Below, one piece after another: positions 1 to 11,696 of a DNA stretch of 64,000 bases. The first letter of the stretch is position 1. Each line of letters begins with the position of its first letter. The stretch is taken from positions 3,215,001-3,279,000 of the forward strand of contig JAOTON010000385.1 in assembly GCA_034440635.1 (NCBI GenBank). Reading direction: 5' to 3'. Source of the stretch: Lepas anatifera. Taxonomy: Eukaryota > Arthropoda > Thecostraca > Lepadidae. The translations under genes and the position numbers were made by a program. A model generated the notes under the pieces. That model had not been told where the DNA came from, made no database searches, and saw only the letters and a program-made list of their open reading frames with translations.

Positions 1-3000
1 TGTTCCCATCAATGATACCAGCCCAGCACATCACTTCCTGGCTTATTTGCTCCCCGCCCTAGATTTCAACCTCCGGATCACATGGCCCCCAATACCTCTC
101 ATTTTGCCTGTTTGGTTTTTGCTTTAGCTTAAACCACTTTTCATCGCTCTACGGAACATGTTCTTTCAAACATTTTGGTTGTTCAAGGAAACAATCACAG
201 TACCTTAGAACTCCGTACTCAACAATTTTCCATGCTTCAAGCTCCTTGTTGAAAGGCCGGCTCCTTCGTTGTGCTCGGTGAGGCGATTTCGGATTCATTT
301 TCGAAAGTCACTGGACGCCTGGAGTAGTGGTGAACGAAATCTAATGTTAAAAAATGAAACAAAACATTTCACGAGACTTTGAGCCACGTGCAATGAGTGC
401 AACAAACTCAGACAAGGTTGGTATCGCACCACCAGAGACAACAATCTATTTTCCTCTAAAATTCCAATTTTTCCGTTTGGCGCATGATGACTAAATCCTT
501 CCCACTTTCCATAAATCAACATTTATGAAAATGAATTGGCATGTAAACAAAAAAAATAAAGAAGTTTGAGCAGAAAAATGCCACATTCACCGTTTTCTGA
601 GTATTCTAAGTATCTAAACTGAACAGCTTAAAAATATCAGTTCGAGTGAAAGACCCTGTATCTGGAAAAAATTCTCATTTAGCTTACATAAACGTCGCTC
701 TGAGTTGGAGCCCATATACTCACTTTGTACTTACTGGTGTCGTGTGCATTTGCAATGTCTGCTGTGCTTTAAGCTCTCACTGTATTGCTTACTTAAGGAC
801 TTTTTACAAGGCGTTCTGTGCATGGCACCTTTACCCGCCTCTAAAGTGATTGTAATGTTGCTACTTGAAAGCCCAATCAAAGTGGATGGGCCAGTTTTGC
901 ATGCTTCTGTGCTTATGTACCAAGCTAGTATGCATACATACAGACATTTCAATCATCGCGTCCAGCTCATAACAAGATGTTTTCACCATTCGACTTCAGG
1001 TGCAGTTTGGTTTGTATCTGTTGCTGATAAGCCTGAAGAAATGAAATGAAAGTACATAGGAGTCGATGATGTACCACTACCTGTGGAATGTCTCGTCTCT
1101 TGCTTTCGTTATTTCAACCGGCAGTGACAATGCATGTTTGCGGCCAAGTTTTACACAACTAGGCATAATCTCGAACCAAAAACTGTTGTTTGTCCCAAAG
1201 CTCATGCATGGGATTAGCAAACTTTAGCCGACTGCATGGTTGGCTTTGATGATGAGGCATTGACTTATTGAGGATGCTATTTTTAGATCAATTTGGAGAT
1301 TTAGTCATGGATCGTTATTTTCATTGCTCATTTATTCATTATTTTTGAACTCATTAGAGGTCTATATTTTCCTTCTTTTCTGCGTTCCATATTCCATAGC
1401 ACCATACAAATTGGTCTTACATGAAATGATCCTAAAGAAAAATAGATGGTAATGCAAACTACAACAATATTTTCAAATACTTGAATACTCGTCCATGCTC
1501 AAATGAAGGTTTACGATAAGCCTGTACCTCATTTTATCCTAAATAGGGGCAAATTGATGTCAGCACAACTGTAGCTTAATCAAATACATTCAGCACAAAA
1601 TTAGGGTGCTGACGCAGGGTTGAAATACTGCTGAGCGCGTCCACATTTCAACACAGATACATCAAAGAAATTGGGATGCTTTGAAAGCCAGTGATAAGCG
1701 CATCGTCTCTGGATAGAGTCCTGATAACATAAAAGATTCTGCTGAATCGGCCCGTGTTTACACTGCTTCCTCTGATAGAACCCAGACCCTTAATCCAGCT
1801 TTATCCCATATTCTGATATCAAGCATAGAGTAATACACACCTGGGCCTTAAAAGATAACGCTTTGCAATTTCCACAAAAATAAACGAATCATGATTAAAT
1901 TCCTCATAATCATTCAGAAGACCAAGCACCCTACAGATGCAAAACGTGACTTGAAGAACGTATACAAATCTTTCACAAGCACACCAAAAGTGATCAAGCA
2001 CTACCTACCAGGCTGCGGGAAGTCCCGGCGCGGCGCAGTGTAGGCATGTTTAGGCGCTACACCAGCATTTAGCCTACCATAATCGGCAGTCGCGGCATGG
2101 GCAGGGCCCCGGCAAAAACATGCACCCCACAACCACTACTCCTTCTAATGGAACATATGGCGGCGCCATATGACCTAGCTGTGCAGTCAGCGCGGCCAGG
2201 CCAAGGAGCAAACTGCGCGCCCAGATGAAGGATAGAAACGCCTTTCTAACATTTGGGAACGAAAGAAAATTGATGAAGAATGAATACAATTTTATGTTGA
2301 TACCAGATACTGAAAATGAAGTTAGATGAATGCAAGGCGGTGATAGAAATAATGATCGCAAACAGGCGTTGGATTTCCTGATATCAAAGCTTAATCAAGT
2401 CACAAAGAGTGTTGAAATTAAGTAACACAATGCTTTGTTATCTGCATAAGTCTACGATACAGGGGCACTCGAGAATTATGCGGAAGATGAGATATTGCCG
2501 GAGACAACAAACATCGCAAAGAGAGCAGAAATGTGCGTGAACGGTTGAAAAACTCAAATATACTGTAATTTCAATAATATGCTGACAACTACTAATAAAA
2601 AACTCAACTGTTCAACCATTCTGTCTCAACAGCGCGTCAATTGGTGACTGCAGTGGGTTATCAATCACCGTGTCCTCCAATAGCCTGCGGGGCGACAGTG
2701 ATAACTGCGTCGCGGCTCCCCGCTGTAATATACATACATAATGTATCGCTCCAGCGGTTCCAGCAGAGAGTTCTGGAAATGTGCTCTCCGTAATTTTACA
2801 AATAATTTATCTTAGAGCCTGGGCTCCAAAAATAGCATGATCTACGTCTTCCCTCACTTAAGGCATCAATGCTCGCCAAAACAGGATCACCCACGCGGCG
2901 TTGCACACATCTTGCGGGCAGAAGCACCGAGTGGACCTAGCACCGCCGTTTGCACCAAGTAGCGCCCAGCACCCAGGGGGGGCGTTTTCGGCGGCACCAG

Positions 3001-3671
3001 TGTCTGGCAGCCGGCTCCTGCTCGACACCCTCCCGGCAGTTGGCAGTCGCCGTGTCCCGCTGACACTTTAATAATTACAGCAGCAGCGTCCGCGACGAAC
3101 CTACAACGTCGCAGACGACAGACCGAGCCCTCGCGAGTCGATACGTACCTACTTGGCAGCCCTGCACACTCATTACTGGCAGACACAAAGAGCGAGGCCA
3201 ATACTTGGCTACTCCCAATTCTCATTGGGTAGCAGTCGAACGGATCTCTCAGCCTTCTCTGATATCTGAGAAGCTCATTCAGGCTTATCGAGCTCTCACA
3301 AAGGCAGAGAGCGTTTCCTTGCTCAGTCATTCGTTCGCCTGTTGACACGCGTCCTCCTCTCCACTTATAGTGAGTCGGAACAATTAGTGAAGTGTTAGCA
3401 GTATTGTGTTTCCGAGGAATATGTTAAAACGCATAAAATAGGGAGCTTAAGAGGATGAATTCACACACTACTTTCAGAGAAATCATACGCATCGGAACGG
3501 CTAAATGATGTCTTAGATGATGTATTAGGGATGTATTAGTACTTCTTACTCGAAAATGTGTCGATGTCAGTCCAGTGGGACTCCAGGGCGGGGGGAGCAA
3601 TATGGCCCGCACACACGAATCGGGTTAATGAAATATAATTCTCTGAGCAAGGTCTGTATGTAAAACACTAG
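1..3671. other. Anonymous AT-rich stretch, no supported gene
   Basis: No open frame here resembles a known protein and none has convincing splice context. A GC-richer patch at about 2880-3350 is open on the minus strand for 153 codons, but the composition (many Arg, Cys, Gly) looks like translated GC-rich DNA. It could equally be a promoter or 5' exon region, and I cannot decide. The only recognisable dispersed unit is the short repeat at 788-845. Confidence 0.5.
788..845 (+). repeat. Dispersed short repeat, copy 1
   Basis: About 58 bases here match 7699-7762 with a few substitutions, in the same orientation. The shared core is GCGTTCTGTGCAT followed by GCACCTTT and CCCGCCTCTAAAG. The flanks differ, so this is a dispersed repeat and not a segmental duplication. 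The family is unknown. Confidence 0.6.
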
Positions 3672-3980
3672 TTAAAATGAATATCACGTTTTGATTGGCC
3701 TCCTCACAATGGTTCGAAAAGCACTAACACAAAAACTTATGGTATGAAATTTGATAACATTTTGTTTTTGGAACGTCTTCAGATCAATATCAATGAAATG
3801 AAATGATGTGATATGATGAAATGAGATAAAATGATGTGATATTGGATGTTCATTTCTTTAATATCGACCTGAAGACGTTTCCGAGAGCGAAATATTATCG
3901 AATTTCATGCCAAAAATGTGTGTGTTAGCGTTTTGAGAACCATTGTGAGGAGGCCAATCAAAACCTAATATTCATTTTAA
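3672..3980. mobile_element. Fold-back (long inverted repeat) MITE-like element
   Basis: The left arm (about 3672-3801) and right arm (about 3850-3980) are imperfect reverse complements over roughly 130 bases. Both contain TTTTGATTGGCCTCCTCACA, once in each orientation, and both reach the outer motif TTAAAATGAATAT. The short spacer is made of degenerate GAAATGATGTGAT-type repeats. There is no open frame, so the element is non-autonomous. Possible TTAA-type termini are present (TTAA at both outer edges), but I cannot assign a superfamily. The arms differ enough to suggest an old insertion. Confidence 0.8.
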
Positions 3981-4571
3981 TGAAATACATATAAATATAA
4001 ATACACACCAGGACGCAAGATAAACTTCTCCCTGGCCTTAACTACCAAGACAACTTGACTTCTACCCACACACACAGCTATATCCCGAACGCCCCGAAAG
4101 CAAAGCATCCACTCCATCAACACTATTCAACAGTTGTCAGGCGTGCAGATGGGTCGGCGGGGCATAAACGACGCGCCAATGGAGACGCTATTTACTTAGA
4201 GATTCCGCTAAAACAACCAGGCTGGGGGAGCTCGCGCGGAGCTGGGGTCCCCGATGCCTCTGATACCACCGGGGTGTGCTGGGGAATGATCTGACCCCAC
4301 AGTGGGCCGGCTCGGTGCGACACGTGCACCGTGGTCCGAGCTGCGGCGTGGAGCTTATTCAGCTGTCAGAGAGCAGAACCCAATGCCAATACAAGAGTGA
4401 AGCCAAATGGCTCGCGCGGTCGGCGCAGCTCCAATCGGCGCCCTCCGTGGGAGCAATTGCCGCCCGCCTAACAATAACGGAGGTAGTCCGCTAATTGGAC
4501 AGCATGCCATTCCTTAACATTTCTTTGCTCTGTCTTGCTAAATTGCATAGAAAGCTAAATATCCACGACAG

Positions 4572-4573
<2 letters not shown>
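3981..4573. other. No supported gene
   Basis: Short overlapping open frames (79 and 72 codons) lie in a moderately GC-rich patch at 4130-4490. They have no recognisable motif and no splice context. I see nothing else here. Confidence 0.45.

Positions 4574-4662
<89 letters not shown>
4574..4662 (+). repeat. (CT)n microsatellite
   Basis: This is an uninterrupted run of about 44 CT dinucleotides. It opens frames on both strands (Leu-Ser and Arg-Glu repeats) that are artefacts of the repeat. Such a pure tract is expected to be length-variable between individuals. Confidence 0.97.
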
Positions 4663-4663
<1 letters not shown>

Positions 4664-5741
4664 GCGTAATTCTGTGCCTCTTAAAATTCTCGGCACGTTG
4701 CTGGTGGTCCGCACCCATTTCCCTGGCTTGGCACAGCAAACCCACACCGCCAGCGGGCTCTGCTGTTTTTTATGAAGGATTTACTTTCCAAGCATTCTGA
4801 AGATTGCTGACTGCTTAGTCACATTGTTTGCTCTACCACGAAATAACTAGACATTGATTTTCGGCTTATCTTAAAGCTGCAGGCATATTCTTCTTTCCTC
4901 TGGCGCGATGTGACGCACGTTGAAATCAGACATAGCTCCTTAAGGAATGTGTCAGGGAACCCATATGAAAATTCCTTCCAATATCTTTCCGAAGCGCGTT
5001 ATTAACGCGTGTATGGGTTTTCAGCTCAGACCCTACCTGCCTTTCCTACGTACCACTAGACTCACGAAAAACAGCTTTTCACTTCGAGGAAAAGTTTACG
5101 GTTGGAAAGGCTCTCTCAAGAGAAAGGCTTTCTCGGGATTTCTGAAGGCGCTTTCTGAAATATATGCAAGCAGCAAAATAATAGCGAGGCGAGGGAAGAT
5201 GGAGAATGGATTCAGCGGCGCCAGCAGAATAACGCTTGAATTAGCGAGGGTAAAGATGATGGGTGCTTGTTTTCTGTTGGGTGCTGCATTTCTCGTGAAT
5301 CATAGTCATTTTATATCCATCTCTTGGTAAGAAATATTAACAGCACCAGGCAGCAAAATCTTCTCTGTGGAAATTGGCATACCATCAGCAGGAGAGATGT
5401 TGGTAAGATGATCATAGTTGTGTGTCAGCTTCTGTGTCTTCGTCGCTTTTGATATGACTGTGACGTAATTTTTCCTGAAGGTTCTGTTGAAATTGATCTG
5501 TCCCTGCCCTCATACACATAGGACACCGTGCTTATTTCTTGGAGTAACGCCATCTGGTGTGGAATTCTACACAAAAAGCAGTACAACAATAGATGGAGAA
5601 AGACAGGGTTTTGCATGCACCATACCTTGTGCGCTTGATTTTTTAAAAAAATCCTAGCTGTCGTGAACAATAGCGAGGCTTAAATCATATCGCAATGCAA
5701 TGTTTTTATAAATTAATGCTCTATTTTTATCGGAATTCACC

Positions 5742-5798
5742 AATCACATAACTATTTCTGATTAACAAATCACATAACTATTTCTAACTATTTCTGAT
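5742..5798 (+). repeat. Short tandem duplication
   Basis: The phrase AATCACATAACTATTTCT occurs twice, 25 bases apart, and is followed by a third partial copy of ACTATTTCTGAT. This is a local slippage or duplication product with no coding role. Confidence 0.8.
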
Positions 5799-7560
5799 CT
5801 TCAACCTGGTTTGTCATGGACTCTGTGATAGATGACTGTGAATAACATGAAAATGGCTACGGTTGAGATTATTGTGTCTAAAATGGAATCACAGCTCAAT
5901 TTGTGCCCGCCTTGCACCATATCATCATAAACTTAAAACTTTCATGTTTGACAGTCACCACGTTATGGCAATGGGAAATGCCTACCATATAAAACATTAT
6001 AATGTCCTCCCGCAGCAGATGTTTAAAATCTGGCCTTCAAGACAAAACCAGAATGCGACAGAGCACTGCAAACAAACTTCTTGTTGTAAAGCAGTGAACC
6101 CAAACTTTCTCTAAAATTTCAACTGAGGAACAAGACCTAAGATGTTCGTGTTTTTTTCTGCGTGACAAAGTTCCAAATGACGAACTAGTACAATTTATTG
6201 GGCCTTCGTACCATTCTTGGCTTGTTCCATAGAGTCTCTACCGGTCTTACCTACCATGCCTGTCTCACCACTACCTTTTTACCATGGGAAAACTATTTTT
6301 TCTTTGGTTAGATATATTACATTAGGGATGGGAAAGAACACCAGGATCGTTCTCCAGTGCCTGTATATCCAAAGTATCTCGCTTAAACAGAATAATGCTA
6401 CTTGACTGAGCCATGTATGTATGTACATACATACATGTAGCAGCATCTGATTTACATATGTTTATTTGGATGCATTCTAATTTGCACATTTACGATTAAA
6501 AGAACGATACATGCCTGCGCATATCAATAAGATCTCGTCGTGGGTTCTGTTAAAGATAGAAAACGGGCCATATTGCCTAACGGACAGTGATATGAAAAAT
6601 TTGAAACGACACAGGAAGTGCCTTACCATCTTCTACTCTTGAGCCGAGTTTGAGCAAAATCAATTGACCCGTGACGTCACAGTGGGCAAAAATGGATCAA
6701 ATTTAGACCCTTTAAAAAATTCCTTGTATCTCGAGAAAACTCGATATTTGGATATCAATATCAATATCTAATCCAAATACCAGTGAAGCCAATAAAAACA
6801 AAATATATGTATGTGTTTATTGAGACCTAAGGATTTAAATTTATGCGAAATAACCATGTAAGGTCAAAGAAAAACCAACTGTTCTGTAATTTATGGTCCA
6901 TGATCACTAAGAAATGCTTGGCCCATTTTTCACTCAGAAGGTTTAAGCAGCCTAAGGACTGTTAGATAAGTTTTGTTTTTTGAGGAGTAACTATTTTATT
7001 GTACTATAGACTTTATATTCAAAAGATTTGAAAACTAATTGGGAAAATAATCATAGAAATTTCAAGGGACTGCAAAAGCATTGCACATGTTTCAGCATGC
7101 TGTTTTACGATGCTTCTATTATTTAAGCTGCTCCTGAGAACGAACTTTTCTTGGAAACACCTTCAACAAAATAGAGGACACTTGGAACCTGCATTCTGAA
7201 CAGCGCGCTATTCAGTTTTGGGTTATTTGGTGCAGCTCGAATATTGTTTCATTTCTGTTTAAAATTGTGCAATACATTTATTTCTGTGGCAAAAACTTCT
7301 TCACCAATGTGCACTTGCTCCACTCCCGCCAATATGAAACGAGGATACAATCAGCAGCTTCTGGCACCACGATGCAGAGCGGACTATCACCTTCACTCTT
7401 TTCTCTCGAAAACCATCCGATATTGGAAAAACCTGCCCTAGGCTACGGTGGAAGCTGTCTCACTCGACTCATTTGTGACTCTTTTGTATAAACATGCAAC
7501 ACCTTCCATCCATGCATTGAGACCCCACCTCTAAATATTTATCTTTTTACATTTTTTTAG

Positions 7561-7611
7561 ATGTATGAATGCATGTATGTATGTATGTATGATGTATGCA
7601 TGTATGTATAC
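7561..7611 (+). repeat. (ATGT)n microsatellite
   Basis: Imperfect ATGT tetranucleotide repeats are interrupted by GATG and ATGC variants. Confidence 0.85.
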
Positions 7612-7698
7612 TACGGACACTCGCATTGACAAAATGATCAATTTGATGATTGTGGTCAATACACGGTTGAACTGGAACTAGAACATCACAGCAACACA

Positions 7699-7762
7699 AC
7701 ACTTACTTACTTATGGCTTTTTATTAGGCGTTCTGTGCATAGCACCTTTGCCCGCCTCTAAA
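7699..7762 (+). repeat. Dispersed short repeat, copy 2
   Basis: This is the second copy of the unit at 788-845, with the same orientation and high identity around GCGTTCTGTGCAT. It lies just outside the 3' side of the minus-strand LINE and could be part of an older element next to it. Confidence 0.6.
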
Positions 7763-7971
7763 GGAGTGTGTGGGAGAATTTTAGAATTTAGTGTGAGGGC
7801 AAGCTACGTTAGTCTGTTAAAGCAATGGGAGTTATTTCAAGTAATGGGTTGCAAGATGTTTTAGCTTGCAAGTGGATCGGTCGTGGCAATGGCATAGCCA
7901 TGCCAAGGGAGGTCTTTTAATAAGTTTAGACCCGCAGAGTGCGAAGGTTATTTCTGTGGTTGAAGACCTTA

Positions 7972-8048
7972 TAAATTTAGAGTTTAAAATTTAGAATTTG
8001 AAATTTAGAATTTGGAATTTAGAATTTGGAATTTAGAATTTAGAATTT
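7972..8048 (+). repeat. TTTAGAATT-type tandem repeat
   Basis: About eight copies of a TTTAGAATT/TTTGGAATT unit run in tandem. They lie downstream of the minus-strand LINE reading frame, so they could be its 3' microsatellite tail or belong to the neighbouring repeat. The sequence does not separate these options. Confidence 0.7.
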
Positions 8049-8314
8049 TGTGTGTCAGCTATTGATGTCCGCTTGTATACGTTACTCGAAAACCTCCGTT
8101 AACTCAATAATTTCGTATTTTAGAAAGTGCGCTAAACACCTGGCCAGGGTGCCGCGAATTTACCCTGCAACCCGGAGGTGAAGTTGCAGCTCCCCTCTTC
8201 GGCTGGGCAGCCGCCGCGCAGAGAAAGAAGTGTGAGAGGATAGTTAGATTGTTAGTAAGAGTATAGGTGTGGTTAGTATAGACCTGCAGTGAAAGGTATC
8301 ACTGCGGTGAAGAA

Positions 8315-8372
8315 ATCTAACCTATCTAACCTAACCTGATTTCAAAGTTAACCTAACATAACCTATCCTTAG
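8315..8372 (+). repeat. Degenerate TAACC (TTAGG-type) repeats
   Basis: Repeated CTAACCTA, CTAACCTAACCT and AACCTAACATAACC units are present. TTAGG/CCTAA is the usual arthropod telomere unit, so this could be an interstitial telomere-like tract. It is short and degenerate and may equally be part of a LINE 3' UTR. Confidence 0.4.
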
Positions 8373-8506
8373 CCTACAACGAACCATTTAAAGGTTACAA
8401 AACTATTGCTTAAATTTCGCAGTGGATCAGCTATGGTTAGAAAATGGGCAAGTCCTACTTTGGGGTGCACCATGCACCCTCATCATATATACTGGGAGGG
8501 GGAGAT

Positions 8507-9409
8507 TTATAGAAACTTCTCTAGCCCAGAGTCCTTTAGGAATGTAAAGACTTTTTCGAGTAGCTCAGGATGGTCGTTCCCGAGCAGAGTTTTTAGGTCT
8601 ACAGGGATGTTTTGGGTTCGGCAGTAATCTAGCATGGGTTGCCGATGGGTATTGTGCTGGGGACAATCGATGAGAATGTGATAGGGATTCTCCATTGCGT
8701 CGCAGGTACCACAGGTACCCGCGTTCCAATAGGCATTTAATTTTGTGTGTCCATTTCTGAGTCTGGTTAGAATAACCTCGCGCCGGCGACTCTTTTGGTT
8801 TGAACTGGGCCAGTAGCCGATGTTAGGCTTGATATAGAATAGGTGGGCGCTGTGGTTTGTAGTCCAGTCATTTTGAATTTGCTTCCGGATGGTGTCCTGG
8901 AGGAGAGCTTTGCTATCGTCTCCAGACCACGTTAAGGGTGCGATCTCTCTAAGTTCTAGGGACTTTTTTGCCTGCTCATCGGCCTTTTCATTTCCTTGAA
9001 TTTTGCAGTGGCCCGGGATCCAAAGAAAAGAGACATCAGGGGTATCATCGATACCTTTCTGAATATCTGCTATAACGTGGTGGCTGGGGTTGACTACGTT
9101 ACTGATGGCCTGCAGGACAGATTTAGAGTCTGAACAGATGACGGCTGAGTTGATATTTTGGGTTCTGATTATGGCTAATGCATTTAGGATGGCAACAGCC
9201 TCGGCTGTGAAGATGGAGCAGTTGTCCGGAAGTCTTTTCTGAAGGCAAATATTTTGTCCCCAGATGCCAAGGCCTACTTTTTCGCCTATTTTGGAGCCGT
9301 CTGTAAATATAAAGGTCTTGTCCGCGTTACAAGATCGGAACTCTAGGAATTTTTGGGAGACTTCTTCCTCTGAGAAGTCCGTTTTACGGGAAGTGAAAAG
9401 AAATTCCAC
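8507..9409 (-). pseudogene. LINE ORF2 fragment: RNase H plus C-terminal zinc knuckle
   Basis: This 300-codon frame carries RNase H type I motifs. These are TDGS near residue 36 (Asp37), TAEAVAIL with Glu70, CSDSKSV with Asp94, and WIPGHCKIQGNEKAD (residues 130-144) with His134, Asn140 and Asp144. All the expected catalytic positions are present. Residues 221-249 hold an H/C/C/H/C set (His221, Cys233, Cys236, His244, Cys249), typical of the C-terminal knuckle of I-like LINEs. In a live element this domain would remove RNA from the RNA:DNA hybrid during insertion. Its 5' end overlaps the preceding frame at 9343-9409, marking a frameshift, so the domain is detached from its RT. Retroviral-type RNase H is unlikely given the LINE context. 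Confidence 0.92.
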
Positions 9410-10053
9410 TTTGGGCTCTTTTTCGAGTCCAGAAGCGGGAGAGTGGGGGGTTTGCCTATTGTCGCTGGCAGTGCAAGATTTAGGCTTTCCAGGGTTTTCG
9501 CTACTCTGTGCTTAAATGGGGGCCACTTCTGTAGAGTGGCTTTATTTGCTCGTCTGGGATGGGCAAAACATTGTTTTGCCGGGTGATTTTCGGTGGATTG
9601 AACCTTGATGTAGTAAGAAATAAGCTGGGCGTCGCGTCTTGTCTGTAGTGGGCACAGCCCGCTATCAGTTAGAAGGCTGGTGATGGGGGATTCTCTGAGC
9701 GCGCCTGTGGCTGCCCGGATACTGGCGTTTTGGACTCGCTCTAGCTTTAATTTATTGGTCTTGTTCGTCGAGTCAAAAACGAACGAATTATATTCGAGAA
9801 TGGACCGAATCAGGGACTTGTAGAGCATAAGCAGGGTCTTTCGATCCCCGCCATACTCTGTGCCGCCGAGCATGCGGAGAATGTTGACTCGCTTTTGACA
9901 GCTAGAGACGACTTTGGTGATGTGCTCATTGAAACTCAATCGGGAATCTAGGGTGACGCCCAAGAATTTGAAGCTATTGGTGCATTCAATAGGTTTACCC
10001 GAGATTTGGAGCCGTGGGGGGGTCGTGTCTGGAATGCGCTCTGGCAAAGACAA
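9343..10053 (-). pseudogene. LINE ORF2 fragment: RT thumb/connection region
   Basis: This 236-codon frame contains the LINE motif NSFKFLGVTLD near residue 30, followed by KRVNILRMLGG, SLIRSILEYNSFVF and QNASIRAATGA, which are typical of the region after the catalytic palm. The upstream palm ends in another frame. The phrase EKSSVVVFAR just upstream is readable in a neighbouring frame, and a run of seven C on the minus strand (10014-10020) is one likely slippage point. The frame is then broken again near 9400 before the RNase H part. Confidence 0.88.
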
Positions 10054-10163
10054 CGACTGATGATTTTTCCGCCGAGAGTGATAGACCCATTAAGCTACAC
10101 CAATTATCGATGTCGTTTAAGCTGTCCTGCAACTGCGTAGTTGCGTGTTGGAATTCTGGTTCG

Positions 10164-11480
10164 TTATACCGCCTGGTATCGATTGCAGTGGTTTTCCAAA
10201 TGGCGACATCGTCCGCAAAGAGGGGAGTAATTTATTCCAGGCGGTAGCTTTTTGGCGAAGAGATCATTGATCATTACTAAAAAGAGGGTGGGGGACAGAA
10301 CGCTACCCTGGGGTGTGCCTTGGTCCTGGGTTGCCAGGTAGGAGAATGTGGTGCCACAACGGACTTTAAATTTTCGGTCCTTGAGGAAGTTTTCGATGAA
10401 TTTTGCAAGGTGGCCACGAATTCCTAGTTTGCTTAATTTAAACAACAGGGCGTCTTTTTGTACGCGATCGAACGCCGATTTAATGTCTAAGAATGCAGCT
10501 ATTGTTACTTGCTTTTTGTAAAAGCCATTTTGGACGTCACTGACTAGTTTCACCAAATTGTCAGTGGTGGCTCGCCCGCGCCGGAAGCCTGATTGCATAG
10601 CATCAAGCTTCTTTTCGAGGATCTCGTGAAGTCTAACGTTTACCATGCGCTCGACAAGCTTGCTAGCACAGCTAGTAAGCGAAATTGGGCGATAACCTTT
10701 TGGGTCTGTTTTTTCTTTGCCAGGTTTTGGAAGGGGAATTATAATACTCTCTCGCCACGATGTGGGGAAAGAGTCGCTAAGAAACATGTTGTTAATGGCC
10801 GAAAGCAGGTACTTTAGTGCTGTTTGGCTGAGGTGCCTGAAGAAAGAGTAGTGAATTTCGTCAGGGCCCACTGCAGTGTTTCCACACTTGCTAATGGCGT
10901 AATTTAGCTCGGTCATTGTAAATGGTACATTATAATACTCTTGATTACCATAATTGATGAATGTGTGCTTTTTGCACCATTCTGCCTGGTCTTTGGAGCG
11001 CTGGCTGTATGAGTTATTAGCTGCGACACTGGCGTAATGATCAGCAAATTTATCCATGACTTCCTTAGGTTGGGTGATGGGTTGGCCAGCTATTTTTAGT
11101 TGAGGGAAAGGTCCACGGGGTGGTCGCTTCGCAGAGAAAGCTCTAATGGTATTCCAGATTTGGGTGGTGGGAGTGAAGCGGTTGAATTTGGAGGCAAAGG
11201 AGTTGAAACTGTCCTTTTGAACCCGCTTGCACGTGTTTCGAAAGTGTTCTTTTGCTGCCCGAAGTGCGGATCGAGTAGGGCTGTGTGCCCTCCTCTCATA
11301 TGCCTTGCGGGCTCTAATCATTTGAGCTTTGCAACACAACATACGGGATTTTATTGTCATTTTTAAATCAGTTCTTCCTGTGGAGGTGGAACAGCAATGA
11401 CCATTGACAGGGCAGCTACCACAGTTGTTATGGGTTTTGGGCGTGTACTGTTGCACACGACAACAGCAGATCAGTTGCAC
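10164..11480 (-). pseudogene. LINE ORF2 fragment: reverse transcriptase fingers/palm
   Basis: This 438-codon frame holds the LINE reverse transcriptase core. Residues 1-130 are a basic linker, AVGPDEIHYSFFRHL lies near residue 203, and PLPKPGKEKTDPKGYRPISL near 250. QSGFRRGRATTDNLV begins near 296. FLDIKSAFDRV follows, with the first catalytic Asp at 332, and QGTPQGSVLSPTLF is at 387-400. The second catalytic motif (F-A-D-D) is not in this frame: it is encoded just downstream in an adjacent frame, after a one-base length change in the run of G at about 10221-10224 (plus strand). This disables the enzyme as annotated. Reverse transcription of the element RNA at a nicked target would be the ancestral role. 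Confidence 0.93.
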
Positions 11481-11696
11481 AGATGACGGTGTGATTACCC
11501 GCAGGAGGGGATGGGTGCGAGAAGTGGGCCACAGTCGCTAATTTGGGCCCTGGTGATTCCAAGGCACATGCTAACAGGCCGACACTGGCAACTTTTCCCT
11601 GTTACGAATGGCTCTGTTGTTGGTGCCGTGCCGTTTGCACCATTTTCTCTCCAGATCAATAAGTGACATTATTGATTTTATACCTTTCGACGTCCT
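11481..11696. other. Gap between LINE and TTAA element
   Basis: This interval may hold the 5' break of the LINE. I see no further LINE protein motif on the minus strand and nothing else recognisable. Confidence 0.4.

Larger units (their letters stand above)
4663..7698. other. Anonymous AT-rich stretch with minor repeats
   Basis: No gene is supported. The longest frame (127 codons at 4947-5330, plus strand) has no motif. Minor features are a tandem duplication at 5742-5798, a near-perfect ATGT palindrome at about 6414-6440 and an ATGT microsatellite at 7561-7611. Confidence 0.45.
8390..11480 (-). mobile_element. 5'-truncated I-like LINE (RT + RNase H), decayed
   Basis: Read on the minus strand, this holds the second half of a non-LTR retrotransposon ORF2. 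In order: linker, reverse transcriptase, thumb/connection, RNase H and a C-terminal CCHC-like knuckle. The apurinic endonuclease and ORF1 are absent, so the copy is 5'-truncated, as is usual after incomplete target-primed reverse transcription. The coding region is split over three frames by at least three frameshifts, so it cannot make a working polyprotein. An RNase H domain after the RT is typical of the I group of LINEs, while Jockey and CR1 usually lack it. The outer limits are approximate: the 3' UTR may run to the TTTAGAATT array near 8050 and the 5' break lies between 11480 and 11697. Confidence 0.9.

Noticed and set aside
2887..3348. 153-codon minus-strand frame in a GC-rich patch.
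   Set aside because: Arg/Cys/Gly-rich translation without a domain; a promoter-like GC patch is as likely.
3362..3382. TATAGTGAGTCG matches part of a phage T7 promoter in reverse.
   Set aside because: Only 12 bases match, the rest of the promoter does not, and there is no phage or vector context.
4491..4800. Open frames of Leu-Ser and Arg-Glu repeats on both strands.
   Set aside because: They are translations of the CT microsatellite.
4947..5330. 127-codon plus-strand frame starting MCQGTHMKIP.
   Set aside because: No recognisable domain, no splice or promoter context, and composition like the surrounding DNA.
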